A stretch of DNA of 64,000 nt, from positions 1,488,001 to 1,552,000 of the forward strand of contig JANATF010000010.1 in NCBI GenBank assembly GCA_029449245.1, written 5' to 3'. Within the stretch, counting starts at the first letter, position 1, and every line of letters begins with the position of its first letter. Under the pieces are notes generated by a model, which saw only the letters and a list, made by a program, of their open reading frames with translations, had not been told where the DNA came from and made no database searches. Positions 34,359 through 46,639 of this stretch are shown here, piece by piece. This DNA comes from Mortierella alpina. Its lineage: Eukaryota > Mortierellomycota > Mortierellomycetes > Mortierellales > Mortierellaceae. Made by a program: the position numbers and the translations under genes.

Positions 34359-37300
34359 GATGTTTATTTTTTGCATTCTCGTTTGTTGCGCGAGTCTCAT
34401 GAAAGACTTTGCCTTTTTCATGTTTTTCTCCCTTGAATATGACCACTTTTAAGCAATGAAGCTGAGGTTCCGTTACAGAAACCATTTTTTTGGTATTCAA
34501 GCATGGTATAAGATATCTTATGCGCTGCAAGGAACAAGGGAACACTTCGATGTAGATAAATGAGAGGAGATGAAGAATGTCAAGCCTATTAATCGTGGCT
34601 ATTCTTACGAAGATGCCTTGGCCTCGTAAATATCTGCGTTGTGATTTTTTGAACGATGCCCATTAGAGAAACAGGAAAACGCTCGGTTCTAGCAGCAAGG
34701 TAGGCATTTCCAAAATGTTGTAATGAAGTAGAAATGGCCGGCAGACTTTTGGCCGTCCTGGATCAACACTCGAATGCGTATATTTGGAGGAGAGATCGAT
34801 AAATGAATGTATGAATAGTGAAGATGAAGCCTTTAGCTAATACCAACATATCTTTCATACGGCGTCTACAGTTCCCTATACTCGCGAAACTGATACACGG
34901 TTTGTTATAAACACCGTTGGCTCGGAAAGTCACGACCTAGTATCCATACAGCACTCAATTGTACTTTCAGCTTGAAGATGATGCATGCAGGATATTATGC
35001 CTGTCTATGTGGAGAGTGATGCCTCATAAAAAAATGATAGAGTGGATGCCCATATCGCAATACGGTTGCAAGATACGACAAACTTTGGATTGTAGGCAGC
35101 TGGCGCTTCAGTCCTCCTACTTTCAGGAAGAGAAGGCGGTAGATATTGCACTGGCCTTAAGATCCTTTGCAGGGCTGGCGCACAGCCTCGGCAGTCTCAT
35201 ATTGTAGATCTAGTTCCAATGAGGTTGCGAGGGGTGCAGCTGGTATGCCAAACAGTGTCCATCACAATGACTGTGCAAGCGTTCGTAGTCGTAGAGTATT
35301 CATGCATCCTTCTCTCACATTTTTCCTAAGAGGCAAAGGGTTATGAACGGTTGATCAGGAAGCAGGCAGTGAGGTCGTTGTTGGAGTATCTGATGATCCA
35401 ACTCGTGGATATGCCACCCAATTCACTTTTGTTTGACGATGTGCTTCGGATGGCCAAGAATCATTTGGGCGCGCTGGCGTGAGATTGGACCCAAAAAAGG
35501 AATATCAGATTTGAAAAATCTCCCTCGCAAACAGTCAGCAGAAATACGAGGGCGAAGTATATACACTGCAAACCCCCAGCTCTTCCGACTGTCTCTCGGA
35601 GTTGCTTGTGCTGTATGGTGCAGTCATTCAAAAGCAGCTGAAGAGCAAACGAGTGTCCGCCATGAGTGTAGTGGTTTGAGACTGAAGGCTCTATGTTATT
35701 ATGCATTACACTTGCATTCACAGGCATGTCTAATTGGTCTTTACTCCTCCTTACTCGCAGGTTCACAGGTCATTGAACAGGCGATACCCTGTGGCGTCTC
35801 TTTTCGCACCTCCCAGACATCCGCAAGTTTTGATTACGACTTTATTTCGCGTGGCGTGTTGCCTTTTTTTTTTTTTTTTTTTGTGTGTGGGTTTTATTTT
35901 GTGGTTCGGGTCTAGTTGACCATAAATGCAAGGTAGACATATATCTTCCATAACTGCTCGGGTCCTGGGTCGTACTGTACCACTCTTTTGTAGCTAGACC
36001 GAGAAAATAACACGCTGTGGAACGAGACAGCCTGTCAAGGCGGATCTGATAAGCCATAGGGTGAAAGGGGGTTTTTTTGGTGCTCCGCATAATCAGATCC
36101 GAGTCAGGATTGTCAGATTTTTTTTATGAGTTGAGTACAGAACGACAATAATCTCTTGAGTGCAGACAGTCGGACGTCCACCACCTGCCTTGCATTTCAG
36201 TAAACAGTCAATGGCGCTCAATAATGTGAGAAGTGCACGAAAGGTGGGTGAGAAGTTCGCTGGCCAAGATCTACCCGTTGGAAATGATTGTTCTTATCCG
36301 TAGTCTTGTTCTCTACGGTACTCTTTTGTCTTCAGTTGGTATCTTTCCTCCGACCCGAAGGCGCTCACATGCATTTTGGTCTAATAATGTGTTCAAAAGA
36401 GTTTTCCGAACTTATGACAGAACTACCTCAGGGAGAAGGAACCACTATGAGGGTGCTTTCGCTTCAACCTACGACAAAATAGGAGTCGGCAACGACACTA
36501 ATCCTGAAGAAAGGCAACAACTAGAGCTGGTGAGAGTATTAACGCAGGTGTAATGTTTATTTCTAGGAATTCAATTGAATTCGGAGCTCATCATGCCATA
36601 CCTGATGTCCTCGACAGCAGTACAATTCCATAGGGCGATAGCTTCTCAAAAGACGAAGCAGACTGTGATTGTTGTTTTTATCTTTTCTACGTTACGATTG
36701 TTCATTCTCTCTCGGCGCGTTTGCTCAGGGAAGGATGATTCGCATGGGCTGAAAAAAAACCATACGAAGTACTGTCAATATATATAGGTCTGGACCGTCG
36801 AGAGGTGTCATCCTTCGTTTTCTGGCCAATTTCCGTGTTTGATTTCTCATCGACCCTGAAGGGCCTGGGGAGTATCCGAAAAGCCGAGGATGTGAGGGTT
36901 GCATAGGATAAACGGTTAAACTTGGTGCGCTGTCCTGTAGGCTGTCTTCTGAAACGCACACTGCACTGAAGTGTACAGGAGCGGACTATGGTAGCGTCAC
37001 GATAGCGTGATGGCAACCTCTGTGGGGTGAGTCCGGGTCAGTCTGATGAGTAACCAAACAGGTGAGCACAAAAACGGCGACAAGAGAAGGCGGAGAAGTT
37101 GGGCGTGGGTGCAAGTGTGTGGCTTTTCGCCCAGCCTTTTGGATCTGATAAGATTTTTTCACGTTTCGTTTATCTTTTTACCCCTCCCGCCTCCTCACTC
37201 CCACCACCTGCCTGTCTGTCACTCTGTCACCCTCGCACTCTCGCACTCTCACACTCCCTCCGTCCTCTCGTTCACGTTGCCCATCTCATTGACACCACTA

Positions 37301-37441
37301 CTGACTAGCCCATCCCTCGGATCAACCCTCCAGCATTCTCCATTTCGCATTCCTTTGATCCTGGCAGTGAAATACAAACTGCTCTAAACCCCACAGTAGC
37401 CCGTTTCGTCCCGAAAATAACACCAGAAGGCGAGAAAAAAC
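34359..37441. other. Gene-poor region upstream of the zinc-cluster gene
   Basis: No supported gene. A T-tract of about 20 lies near 35863-35882. A plus-strand frame around 36284-36553 starts with a signal-like hydrophobic stretch (MIVLIRSLVLYGTLLSSVG), but it has no intron or domain support. The last ~300 bp are a C/T-rich leader for the Zn2Cys6 gene. Confidence 0.4.
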
Positions 37442-39295
37442 ATGTCGACCTCAACGCTCCAGCTCTTGCCTACCAACGCCTCAGATATTGCTCAGCTCGA
37501 CCCTGCTACCTTGGCCTCCATCCCTGGTGTGGCATATGACCTCAAGCGCCTCAAAGTCTACTCGTCCTGCTTGCGCTGCAGAGCCAAGAAGGTGAAGTGT
37601 GATCGCAAAGAGCCTTGCTCCAGATGCGAGAAGCACAACGTCGAGTGCTCTTACCGTGAGCTCGCTAGCGTCCAGCTGGATATTCGACAGTTCCAACGCC
37701 ACCTCAACAATCCTAAGATCCGTAAGGACGGAGCTGGCATTATCACATCGACCGCGACACCCATCATCACCTTGCCCTCTGGCGACACGGCCGTGCTCTC
37801 ACCTGCTACTACAGCAGCAGCCACTTTGATCGCAGCAGCCAAAGCCAGTGCCTCGTCGTCTCTTGAAAATCATTGCAGCTCAAACACATCCGGCAACAAA
37901 AAGCCCTCGCACTCTGACAAGCGACCTTTCAAGGCTTCCACATCCTCCGCTTCATCCATCCCCTCATCCCCTGTCGATTCGACTCATCCATCTAGATCTC
38001 TTATTGCGCAAGAGGGCGCTGACAGCGACACAGAGTCTGACACACCCACACTCACTGCGCCCGTGACGAGCAAGAGCATCGCTATGGCTCGTGCCAAGGT
38101 CCACAAGATCCATCGCCGAAAGCCCGCTACTGCCGCTCTCACACCCTCCGTTCAAAACGACCGAGTCGATAGTCATATGCAGGTCCAGACACGTCGCTAC
38201 CATGACGAGGATGACGATGACGATCAAGAGATTGAGCGTTTGGTCCTTCGAGATGATACCATCTCTCGCCCCACATACGCTTACTCCTCTCCTGACCACG
38301 CGGGCGATGTGAGCATGTTCTCGGAGAGCGAGGGTGAGGACGATGCCACGTCAGACATACCCATCTGGCATGCTCAGGCCGTTGGCAAGCACAGGCAGAC
38401 AGTCCACGAGCAAGACATGGCCGAGACATTTGGCCTCGCTGCGTATCTCAAGGCCAAGGAGATGGAGTCTAACCAAGCCGGTCAGACAATCGATTATGAT
38501 ATGGAGCTTGAGCGCGCTCTGGCTCAGCGCATGCCCACATCCTTCTCGCGCCCAGACCGCTCGCTCACGCGTGCGCGCAAGTATGCTCAGGCGGGCTACA
38601 ATCCTTCGCTGCCGTACGCGCGTCCCACACAGTGCCAGCTTGGAGGGACCCCTGCCGCCCTTGCTGCTGCGCACTGCTGCTGCCAGATAGCCGCCAAGCA
38701 AGGCCAGGCGCCCGGCACATGCTTCTATTCGGGCAGCGGAGCTGCCGGTGGCAATGACGGCAACGAATACAAGGACACGTCCATGTCACCCCCCCCTCAG
38801 ACAGTTGGATATGAGCATAGCCAGGGCGAGGCTGCCCGCATCGCGTACTCCCCATCCTACCAGCCCTCGTACACTCCCAAGGAAGATTCTACTATGTCTC
38901 AGCATGCCAAGCCTGACTGGTCCTCTGCTGCAGCAGCCTCAGCTTCATCGATGATGCCTCCTCCTCTTGCTCCCCTGCGCAAGGCCGCTCCCAGCATGTC
39001 TTCTTCTGCCTCGTCATCTCCTCTGGCCTCTCCAAGAATTGAGCTCCCTCCCATTTACTCACTTCCAAAGCTGCCATTCCCGTTCCCAACCACGCCTGCA
39101 TCCTCAGACCTGTCACAGTTCCAGGTGGGTCGCGACGGCGATGATAGCAAGAGGCCACTCAAGATTGAGTGCAAGTACAACGAGCCCAATGTAGATGCCT
39201 GGGACATGATCGAGAAGCCAATCTCGAGAACCGTGCCTGTGACGACAAAGCGCGGCCGGTCTGTCAAGATGGAGATGGGCTGGATCCTTTCGTAA
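37442..39295 (+). CDS. Zn2Cys6 (Gal4-type) transcription factor
   Basis: One uninterrupted exon of 617 codons, unusual here where most genes have introns. The zinc cluster has exact fungal spacing C-x2-C-x6-C-x5-C-x2-C-x6-C at Cys43, 46, 53, 59, 62 and 69, with the usual basic KKVKC segment between. This domain binds CGG-type DNA half sites as a nuclear regulator. The rest is low complexity: Ala/Ser/Thr-rich (about 110-210), acidic (DDDDDQE near 255-265 and SESEGEDD near 300), and Ser/Pro-rich to the end. No fungal-specific middle homology domain is seen, and no clear coiled coil follows the cluster. The C-terminus is basic then hydrophobic (TTKRGRSVKMEMGWILS). Target genes cannot be inferred from the neighbours. 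Confidence 0.9.
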   Translation: MSTSTLQLLPTNASDIAQLDPATLASIPGVAYDLKRLKVYSSCLRCRAKKVKCDRKEPCSRCEKHNVECSYRELASVQLDIRQFQRHLNNPKIRKDGAGIITSTATPIITLPSGDTAVLSPATTAAATLIAAAKASASSSLENHCSSNTSGNKKPSHSDKRPFKASTSSASSIPSSPVDSTHPSRSLIAQEGADSDTESDTPTLTAPVTSKSIAMARAKVHKIHRRKPATAALTPSVQNDRVDSHMQVQTRRYHDEDDDDDQEIERLVLRDDTISRPTYAYSSPDHAGDVSMFSESEGEDDATSDIPIWHAQAVGKHRQTVHEQDMAETFGLAAYLKAKEMESNQAGQTIDYDMELERALAQRMPTSFSRPDRSLTRARKYAQAGYNPSLPYARPTQCQLGGTPAALAAAHCCCQIAAKQGQAPGTCFYSGSGAAGGNDGNEYKDTSMSPPPQTVGYEHSQGEAARIAYSPSYQPSYTPKEDSTMSQHAKPDWSSAAAASASSMMPPPLAPLRKAAPSMSSSASSSPLASPRIELPPIYSLPKLPFPFPTTPASSDLSQFQVGRDGDDSKRPLKIECKYNEPNVDAWDMIEKPISRTVPVTTKRGRSVKMEMGWILS

Positions 39296-40655
39296 ATCAA
39301 TAATTAGTAGTACCTGTATCGTCTCCCTTTCGCCTATTGCACATATTTTTCATTGCCCTCCGACTTTCTATACATGCATTAAAAGCACTGTGAATGCCAA
39401 CAACTAAAAAACGAGAACCGACATCTATTCCTCGATTTTTCTTCACTGCAAGGAGCTGCCTATGCAGAATATAGATGTGCAAGAGGGGGGGGGGGGGATA
39501 TTCTTCATACTACTGCTGCCTCCATGCACCAAGTTCATTTCCGACTTCATTCTTTTATGTCGCCTTTCTGGATCCTCGGCAACCCAAGCCCAGTACTTGA
39601 CCTATTCCAGATATTATATTATCTACCGTTCTGGCCGCCGTGAAGCGGCTGGGCTAATTAGCGACATGTGTTTGGTATGTGTCCATGCGCCTTGTTTCCT
39701 GGGCAGGATTCGGATCGATATTCGCTAGGGTGTGGGTGGGTCAGGATCACCGATTGCCAAGAAGAGTAGTACAGTAACAAAGGTCTGTCCTTTCAATCTC
39801 CCGCGCTTGTTCTTGCGCACTGGCGTTGTTGTTGATAGTAATATGTTTCGGTCACCATGGGATGAGCTACTAGGCTTTTCTTTGAGAATCGTGCTGGGAC
39901 AGGAATCGGGAAGGGTTGGCTGGAATGAGGGAGGTCGGTGTTTCTTATTTGTTCAACGACTACCTGTACCATGGGGGCGAACTCCCGAGCATCATGTGCT
40001 TGGGCAGCAATGCAAACGATATTGGCCCGTGGTCTGTCCGAAGAGACAGGTTCATGCGGGTTCAAGGGGGTGTTTCTTGTTGCATGGAAGCCAACACTTG
40101 CAGTGAGGCAACCCTTGTCTGTTTTACTCCCAGATACACAATGTGGCATGGCTGGTCATTCTGCCGCTGCTCGATGTATTCTTATCTTCGCCCTTTGCTG
40201 TTCTGTCCCTCCCTTCTTGTATCCGGTCTATCATTCTCGTTCCTTCCAAAAGGACAACGCAAGGACTCATATGCAGACTACTAGGCACTTTTTTTTTTTG
40301 CGTTTTCCCTCGGCTGTGGCTTCACACGCTGGCTCTCAGATTCAGCGTCAGTAGCATCGGAAAGGGTATCTGGTAACAAAAAAATGCGAGATACATGGAG
40401 GGCGGAAAAAAAGAGCTCATCCCATCCCTTTTTTTTGTCTCACACCTTCTTTTCGCCTCTCTCTTTCTGTCACTTTTCAGTTTCTTCTCCTTCTTCCTTT
40501 CTACTCCACCCTTCTCCCACCTCCACCTCCACCTCCACCCCGCTTCTCTCACCTTCTCGTTTAAACCACTGCCAGTTGTCTTGTGGGCGGTATCCTCTCC
40601 ATAGCATCAACATCGCGAATCATCCACTAGCACGCAAGGATAAGACGATAAGACC
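39296..40655. other. Intergenic region, promoter of the kinase gene
   Basis: No supported gene. Contains a 13-G homopolymer at 39485-39497 and, from about 40430, a C/T-rich leader with CCTCCA repeats (about 40518-40542) before the kinase start. Confidence 0.45.
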
Positions 40656-41966
40656 ATGCTCAGGAACACCAACGGGTACTCTGGCTACCAACCTGTAACC
40701 CCTCCTGGAGACAAGCAGCTTCCAGCCAAAGCGTCGCCTGTTACCGGTATTGCCGCCATGGCCTCTCCTATCAGTATCATCAACAACAATAGCAACAGCA
40801 ATACCAACAATCATGGGCAACTGAACAGAACGCTCTCGCTCGATGGGACGACCATACGGGGATCGCCTCCAAACAACACCATCAATACCCAAAACATGAC
40901 CAGCGCCAGTAGTACGAACATGACTAGTCATACCCTCCGCACAAACAACACTGGTGCAAACCACTTCAACAATAGTAGCGCCAACCTCATTGAAGTCAAG
41001 AAAGACAGCAACGGCAGCGATACAGGAAGGGTGTCTCTCATGGAAGGAATTCAAAGAGCATCGCCTGTTGAAATCCTACGAGTATCTCCGCCTGTCGAGG
41101 TCAGCAACAACCTGAGCCAGAGCTACAACCCTAACAACCAGGTGTCGTCGCCCTTTGAAGCCAGCATTAATAGAGCGTCTCCTGCAGTTGAAGGCGGCAA
41201 TGGTAGCGTATCCCCCATGGATGTTCATCAAGGATCTCCTTTCGAGAACGCGAAGGTGACGCCATTCGAGGTTGGGACAGGGTCTCCCTTCGAAGCGCTT
41301 AGCGGCCCGTTGTTTGAAGCTCCGAGAGGACCGCCTGCAGCGCACAGCAACCAGGTCAGCAACAATAATATGCAGACGAGTGCTTCTCCTCTCGGCAACG
41401 GCGTCATCCAACAAAACCCCCAGGGTATCCAGAACCAGCAGAATCAGCAGAGCCAGCATTATCTCCAGCAGCACCAAAATAATGCCAGCCAGCAAACGTA
41501 CTTCAACCACGTCAACATCAACAACAACAAAAGGGGCGGTTCACCATTTGAGGTTAGGGCCTCGCCTGTCGAGGTAACAAAAATCTCACCAATCGAGCCC
41601 ATGCGGGCTTCCCCTGTCGAAGTCAGGGGTCCAGTGCAACCGACACAACCTGTTCAAGCGCAACATACGTATGGTGCGCCCAGAGTTCCAGGGCAGGGTG
41701 CAGCTCATTCGCCGCTGGGTATCCAAGTCGCACCGCAGGCACTTCAAGGCCAGCAAAGCCCTGGACACCATCCCGGTCAGGTTTCGAACGAGCAGTCTCA
41801 AACACATCATCAGCAGCAGTTCAAGCCTCACCACCAGCAAGAGCAGCAACAGTTCCAGCAGCAGCTTCAGCAACTTCAGCAGCAACAACTTGTGCAGCAG
41901 CGACAGCTACAACTCCAGCAACAGCAACACCTCCAGCTGCAGCAATTTCAGCAACAGCATCAGCAT

Positions 41967-42019
<53 letters not shown>

Positions 42020-44754
42020 TCAGCAACAGCAACAGCAGCAGCAGAAGCAGCATTTACAGCATTTGCAGCAGCCTCAGCCTCAGCAGCAGCCTCAGCAGCA
42101 GCAACAACAGCAGCCGTCACCTCAGCACCACCAACAGCAGCAGCAGCAACAGCAGCAACAGCAGCAACACCAGCAGCCGTCACCTCAGCAGCAACAACAG
42201 CAGCCGTCACCTCAGCACCACCAACAGCAGCAGCAGCAACAACAGCAGCAGCAGCAACAACAGCAGCAGCAGCAACAGCAACAATGGCAGCATCAGCAAC
42301 AATATCAGCAGCAGCATCAGCCGTCGCTCCAGCATCCACACCGGCAATCTCCGCAACAATTACAGCAGCAGCCTCAGCACCAGCAGCAACTCCAGCAACA
42401 GCAGCAACAGCAGCAGCCACGCCCTATTCAGCCCGAGCAAGTTCTTGGTGGGGGATCTCCTGTAGGCAACCGGGGCTCATCCCCTCAACCGATAGTAGCC
42501 GCAGCTGTCATCCGAGGATTTCAGACAATTGAGCGTCATGTAGACGAGCGTCTCGAGCACGAGACTGAGGAAACGCTCTTGCGACGTATCAAGGCCGACA
42601 TTGTTGTTATGTGTCAGGAACGAGGTACGTGCTCTGAAACTCCCCCTTGCTCCCTTTCCTGCATCTCTTCAATGGTTAGTCCTGCCCTATCCCCATCATC
42701 CTCAGTCGCAGTAATATGGTGTACCGTCCTTCAGCCTATCAGCCTATCTGCCTATCGGTGTCCTTTCGATGCCCAACAACTTTTTGTGGATGATGCAACG
42801 TCCCTTTTTGTCTATCCGCCTCCATTATGTGCGTGTGCCCCCCCTTTTTTCATTTTTTTTTCTTGTTGCCACCAATCCTGCGCCTTCTGACCTTTCTGCC
42901 AACACCTCTCATCCTCCCCTTTCTCGTCCTTTGATATTGATTCTTTGCAGTCCTGTAATTTCTTTTTACAGCTTTGGGGCATGTTGGTAGAGCGAAGCAA
43001 AGCAGAGTATTGGTGCGTTTTCTTCTTTTGGTGGTCTGCATTAAGCATACGCCAATGGCAATAACGTCGGGACTGTAGTCATCGGCATTCATGTCGATGC
43101 GTGTTTTTTTTTGAGCCATGTTTGTTTTCTGGATCATGTTTGTGTTGGGGTGGTTTATATGCAGAATCGCATCTTGGTTCTTCTCCGGAGGTCGGGTAAC
43201 AAGGGGTACTTTGCAATCACTGGACTCTCTCGATTCTTCATCCATAGTCACCGAAAGATATCTTCTCAGCAACGAAAAAGTGAAACTGTTCAACTAACCC
43301 AGCATGTCTACACCTATAGGTCTGCCTGCAGAGGGAGAGAAGAAAGTCTTGATCCAGGCACTCTTGGACTGGGTAAGCAGTAGTACTATGTGGCACGGTC
43401 ATCAACGGAGTGTTGGGCTGGAGAACATAAAAAATTGTATTCAAGGGCTCGTACCTTATTTCGCATTCTATTTTAACCCGACTTCTCATATGTGACATCA
43501 TGGCAAAACCAAATAGCAAAAGGCGAAGCCTGTGCCTGGACCTTCAACACCAAAGCTGTGTTCTATTCAACCTGCGATTGTTGTCCAGAATAATGCACCC
43601 ATCAACACCGTCTATCTCAACTCGCTGCTTCAGGACGGGAACTTTCAAGGAGAGATCGCCTACGAGCAGCTGACGGTCGGCAGGAAGCTTGGTTCTGGCG
43701 GATTCAAGGATTGTTACGCGGGCACTTATATGGGCGTAAGTTGTATGCTCCAATAGTCGCCTTTCCTTTTGAAATCTCCTGAATTCACGGCTTACAAACG
43801 TCCTTTTGTTACACGTCTGTGATCAATAGGAAGCGGTCGCGATAGGAGAGCTACGCGTCCAGAACTTTACAGAGATGGATATTCAAGAGATGAAGCACGA
43901 GATCAACGTTCTGAAGTAAGTTGAATCAGATTCGATATTACAGTGCGCTGATGGTCTCCCTCCATAGACGATTTCATTGTACCTAACCACGGCTCTGGCT
44001 CCTGACTTAGGCAATTACGACACGAAAACATTATTCGTTTCATTGGCGTATGCACGAACGTCAAACACCTATGCATCGTGACGGAGCTGTGTGAGAACGG
44101 TGACCTCTACGACTTTATGCGCAAGACCAAGAAGCCTACATTTGGACGCTTGATTATGTACATGCACGACATTGCCCTGGCCTGCGCCTATCTGCACACA
44201 CGTCGACCCAGTATTATTCACAGAGACATGAAGTCCATGAACGTGTTGATTTCGTCGGATGACCGAGCCAAGATCAATGACTTTGGCCTGGCGCGTATTC
44301 GCCCTAGAGCCAATGCTTCCCTGCACACGCAGTGCGGTACGCCCAACTGGCAGGCGCCAGAATTTTGGTCCCCGAACCCGAGATACACGGAGAAGGTGGA
44401 TGTCTATGCCTGCGGCTTGATCTATTGGGAGATTCTGTCCTGGGCGGAGCTGGGATACCCTTACCACAACCTAACTGAGCACCAATTGTACGAGGCTGTT
44501 CGTGACAAGGAGGAGAGACCGCCGCTGGAGAAGCTGAAGAAATACCCCCAGTCGCTGTTATCGTTGATCCAGGACATGTGGCGCAAAGACCCTAAGAAGG
44601 TATGTTGGTTTGCAGGAACTTTGTCCTTGGCTTGGGATGTATCTCATGAGTTTGGAGAGATGTTTCTAACAGATTCCTTTCACTGATTCTTCATCGTACT
44701 TAGCGTCCCTCTATGTCTCATGTTGTCGATCGGTTGGCAGAATACTTGGAATAA
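40656..44754 (+). CDS. TKL-like protein kinase with polyQ region and WNK-like lysine placement
   Basis: Preferred model: six exons (40656-42624, 43320-43372, 43517-43735, 43830-43915, 44011-44599, 44704-44754), 988 residues. Residues ~130-325 carry about 13 copies of an SP(F/V/I)E-like motif, ~385-590 are Gln-rich with long CAG/CAA tracts, and ~720-988 form the kinase domain. The glycine loop is GSGGFK (from Gly733, Lys738). The beta-3 position normally occupied by Lys is Gly (VAIGEL, Gly753). The catalytic loop HRDMKSMN (Asp848, Lys850, Asn853), DFG (866-868) and the activation-segment motif APEFW are intact, so catalysis is plausible if Lys738 substitutes as in WNK kinases. A possible small exon at 42972-43012 would break the phase and was left out. 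Substrate and pathway are unknown. Confidence 0.88.
41809..42420 (+). repeat. CAG/CAA (glutamine) microsatellite tract inside the kinase gene
   Basis: About 600 bp of CAGCAA-type trinucleotides, including pure CAACAG runs near 41964-42016 and 42220-42283. Two nearly identical ~60-bp segments carrying CAGCCGTCACCTCAGCA (from about 42110 and 42173, with a third partial copy) show internal duplication. In its coding frame it reads polyGln with His and Pro. Confidence 0.9.
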
Positions 44755-45322
44755 ACGAGGTCCATTTTGCCATTTCCTAGTTTTGTTATCTGCCACTCAA
44801 TCTAATCGTGAGGTGTCAACATAAACAACAAAAGGGCCAAAGTTCTTGAGACGGTGATCAAAACGAACAAAGACAGAGAGCCTTGAGGGGAAATCCATTG
44901 TAGGCATTTTATGGTATTAATATGCAGTTATTAGCAGCTATGTCCGAGGGAAATATTGGTCCAAAGTACGCTCCAATCTCGTGCAAACGCGTTTGACCCA
45001 CCACCGAAGATAGATGTGTTGTCTCGCGTGCCCACTTTCTCTTCTTGATTATGATGATCCTAATTTATCTCTGCTGTTGGCGCTGCTGTTGCGTGAAAAG
45101 TAGGAGTGCGGTAGGCAGATCGACGCGTCCTGGCAACTCTGGGAGTATCGAGCAACGGCGAACGTTCATTGGCCCAATACGACGTTCGATTTCGCCATTT
45201 TCGGCGGAGAGAGTGTGAGTGCGCCTTTTGCTTTTTGTACGCTCATTACCAGCCCTCCTGCACCTGATCTTGCCAGGAATCAATTCTTCACTGCACCACA
45301 AGCGATACTCAACGCCCCAGGA
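44755..45322. other. Intergenic, promoter of the fRMsr gene
   Basis: No gene. A CATTGGCCCAATA element at about 45167-45179 resembles paired CCAAT boxes about 150 bp before the start. Confidence 0.4.
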
Positions 45323-46152
45323 ATGACTCCAAACATCACTGCTTCGACCACCTCCAGCAAGGCCGAGTTTTACGAGGAACTTGAATTGCAAATTCAGGGT
45401 GTCGTCGACGGACAGCGCAACTGGGTAATGGTGTACCTCCATTTCCCTTCAGGGCCGCCTCGATCGAAATCACTCCAGTTCATTCTCTGCCGCCTCATCG
45501 CCTCGCCCTGACCCTCGCCACTCCACAGCAAAAGAAAAAATATATAATTGTTACAGTTGTTTAACCTGTTTCTCTCTTGTTTGGGTGCTAGGTCACAAAC
45601 CTTGCCAACGCTTCAGCGCTGATCTACCATGGACTTCGCGCAGTGACAGCAAAGCCCATCAACTGGGCTGGATTCTACGTCCTTGACAAGGATGTTGTCA
45701 CATCTTCATCCACCTCCACTGCTGCAGAGACCAAGAAGGATGCCTTGATTTTGGGACCCTTCCAAGGAAAAGTCGCCTGCACCAACATTGTCTTTGGACG
45801 GGGCGTCTGTGGAACGGCAGCGGCTGAGAACAGGACATTGGTCGTCAAGGACGTACATGACTTCCCAGGACATATTGCATGCGATTCAGCGTCCAACTCT
45901 GAAATCGTGGTGCCTCTGGAGCTGGATGGGGTACGTCTGATGGTGATAGTTTTAAGGGATGGAAACTGTATAGTTCGCAACACTAACGAATATTTTCTCA
46001 AACGGCCATATATTTTTCGCATATAGAGAGTCATTGGAGTCCTGGACTTGGACTGTGAGGTGACTGAAGGCTTTGATGAGGTTGACCAGGCAGGTCTGGA
46101 GGCCGTGGTAAAGATCTTGGTCAAGGCGTGCGACTGGCGTGGTGTGGTGTGA
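45323..46152 (+). CDS. Free methionine-(R)-sulfoxide reductase (GAF domain)
   Basis: Three exons (45323-45424, 45592-45930, 46027-46152) give 188 residues, essentially one GAF domain, the normal family length. The three conserved cysteines are Cys97 (VACTNI), Cys107 (GRGVCGTA) and Cys131 (HIACDS). Their spacing of 10 and 24 residues equals that of the characterised bacterial enzyme. The enzyme reduces free Met-R-sulfoxide to methionine using thioredoxin and is found in bacteria and lower eukaryotes, not animals. INWAGFY and IVVPLELDG, GAF-core signatures, are also present. The short ~25-residue insert rich in Ser and Thr (SSSTSTAAET) between strands is unremarkable. A TxSS-type N-terminus precedes the domain with no targeting signal, so the enzyme is probably cytosolic. 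Confidence 0.93.
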
Positions 46153-46639
46153 GGAGTGAAAAGTATAAAGAATAGCTACCATAGCTACCATATCTACGTT
46201 GATCAATTGCCCGCTCATGGAAAAGAACATTGAAATTTATGTTGGGGTGACAACTCCCTGGCAGCTAAACCGCGAAGCGCAGCCACGAAGCAATCTATGG
46301 TCCCTGAAGCTGTAGTGAGTAGTACAGATGTTCATGTCATGAATGAGGACTGCGCTGTGTTACTACAGTTCGTACTGTGCTGCAGTGCAAATCCTGTCAT
46401 GGAAAAGCGTAATATCCCCACGGCAGGGTGTGCACTCGAGTGTTCATTCGAGATTGCTCGGCTCGGAGACGGATTTGCATGCTCCTCTGCAAACTTAAAA
46501 AGCTTAGGATATATATTCGTCCGAGCCTCGCTTGTTATTCTGGATTCTCTTTTCACCTTCTGCCCTGGTTTCCATTCTTCATTACAAAGCAGCTGCCCAT
46601 TCATTGTCATTCAGTCACAGAGCCACTTTCAGTCAGGTC
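46153..46639. other. Intergenic, promoter of the thioesterase gene
   Basis: No supported gene in 487 bp. The last ~100 bp are pyrimidine-rich. Confidence 0.4.

Noticed and set aside
36284-36553. Small secreted protein with signal-like start
   Set aside because: Only a hydrophobic N-terminus supports it; the rest is random in composition and there is no promoter or intron evidence.
41671-42465. Ser/Asn-rich plus frame and Ala-rich minus frame over the Gln tract
   Set aside because: These are the other frames of a CAG/CAA repeat (AGC, GCA, GCT); only the Gln frame connects to the kinase domain.
42972-43012. Extra small exon in the kinase gene
   Set aside because: Although an acceptor and a donor exist, including it breaks the phase into the next exon, while direct joining of 42624 to 43320 keeps frame (ER-GLPAEG).
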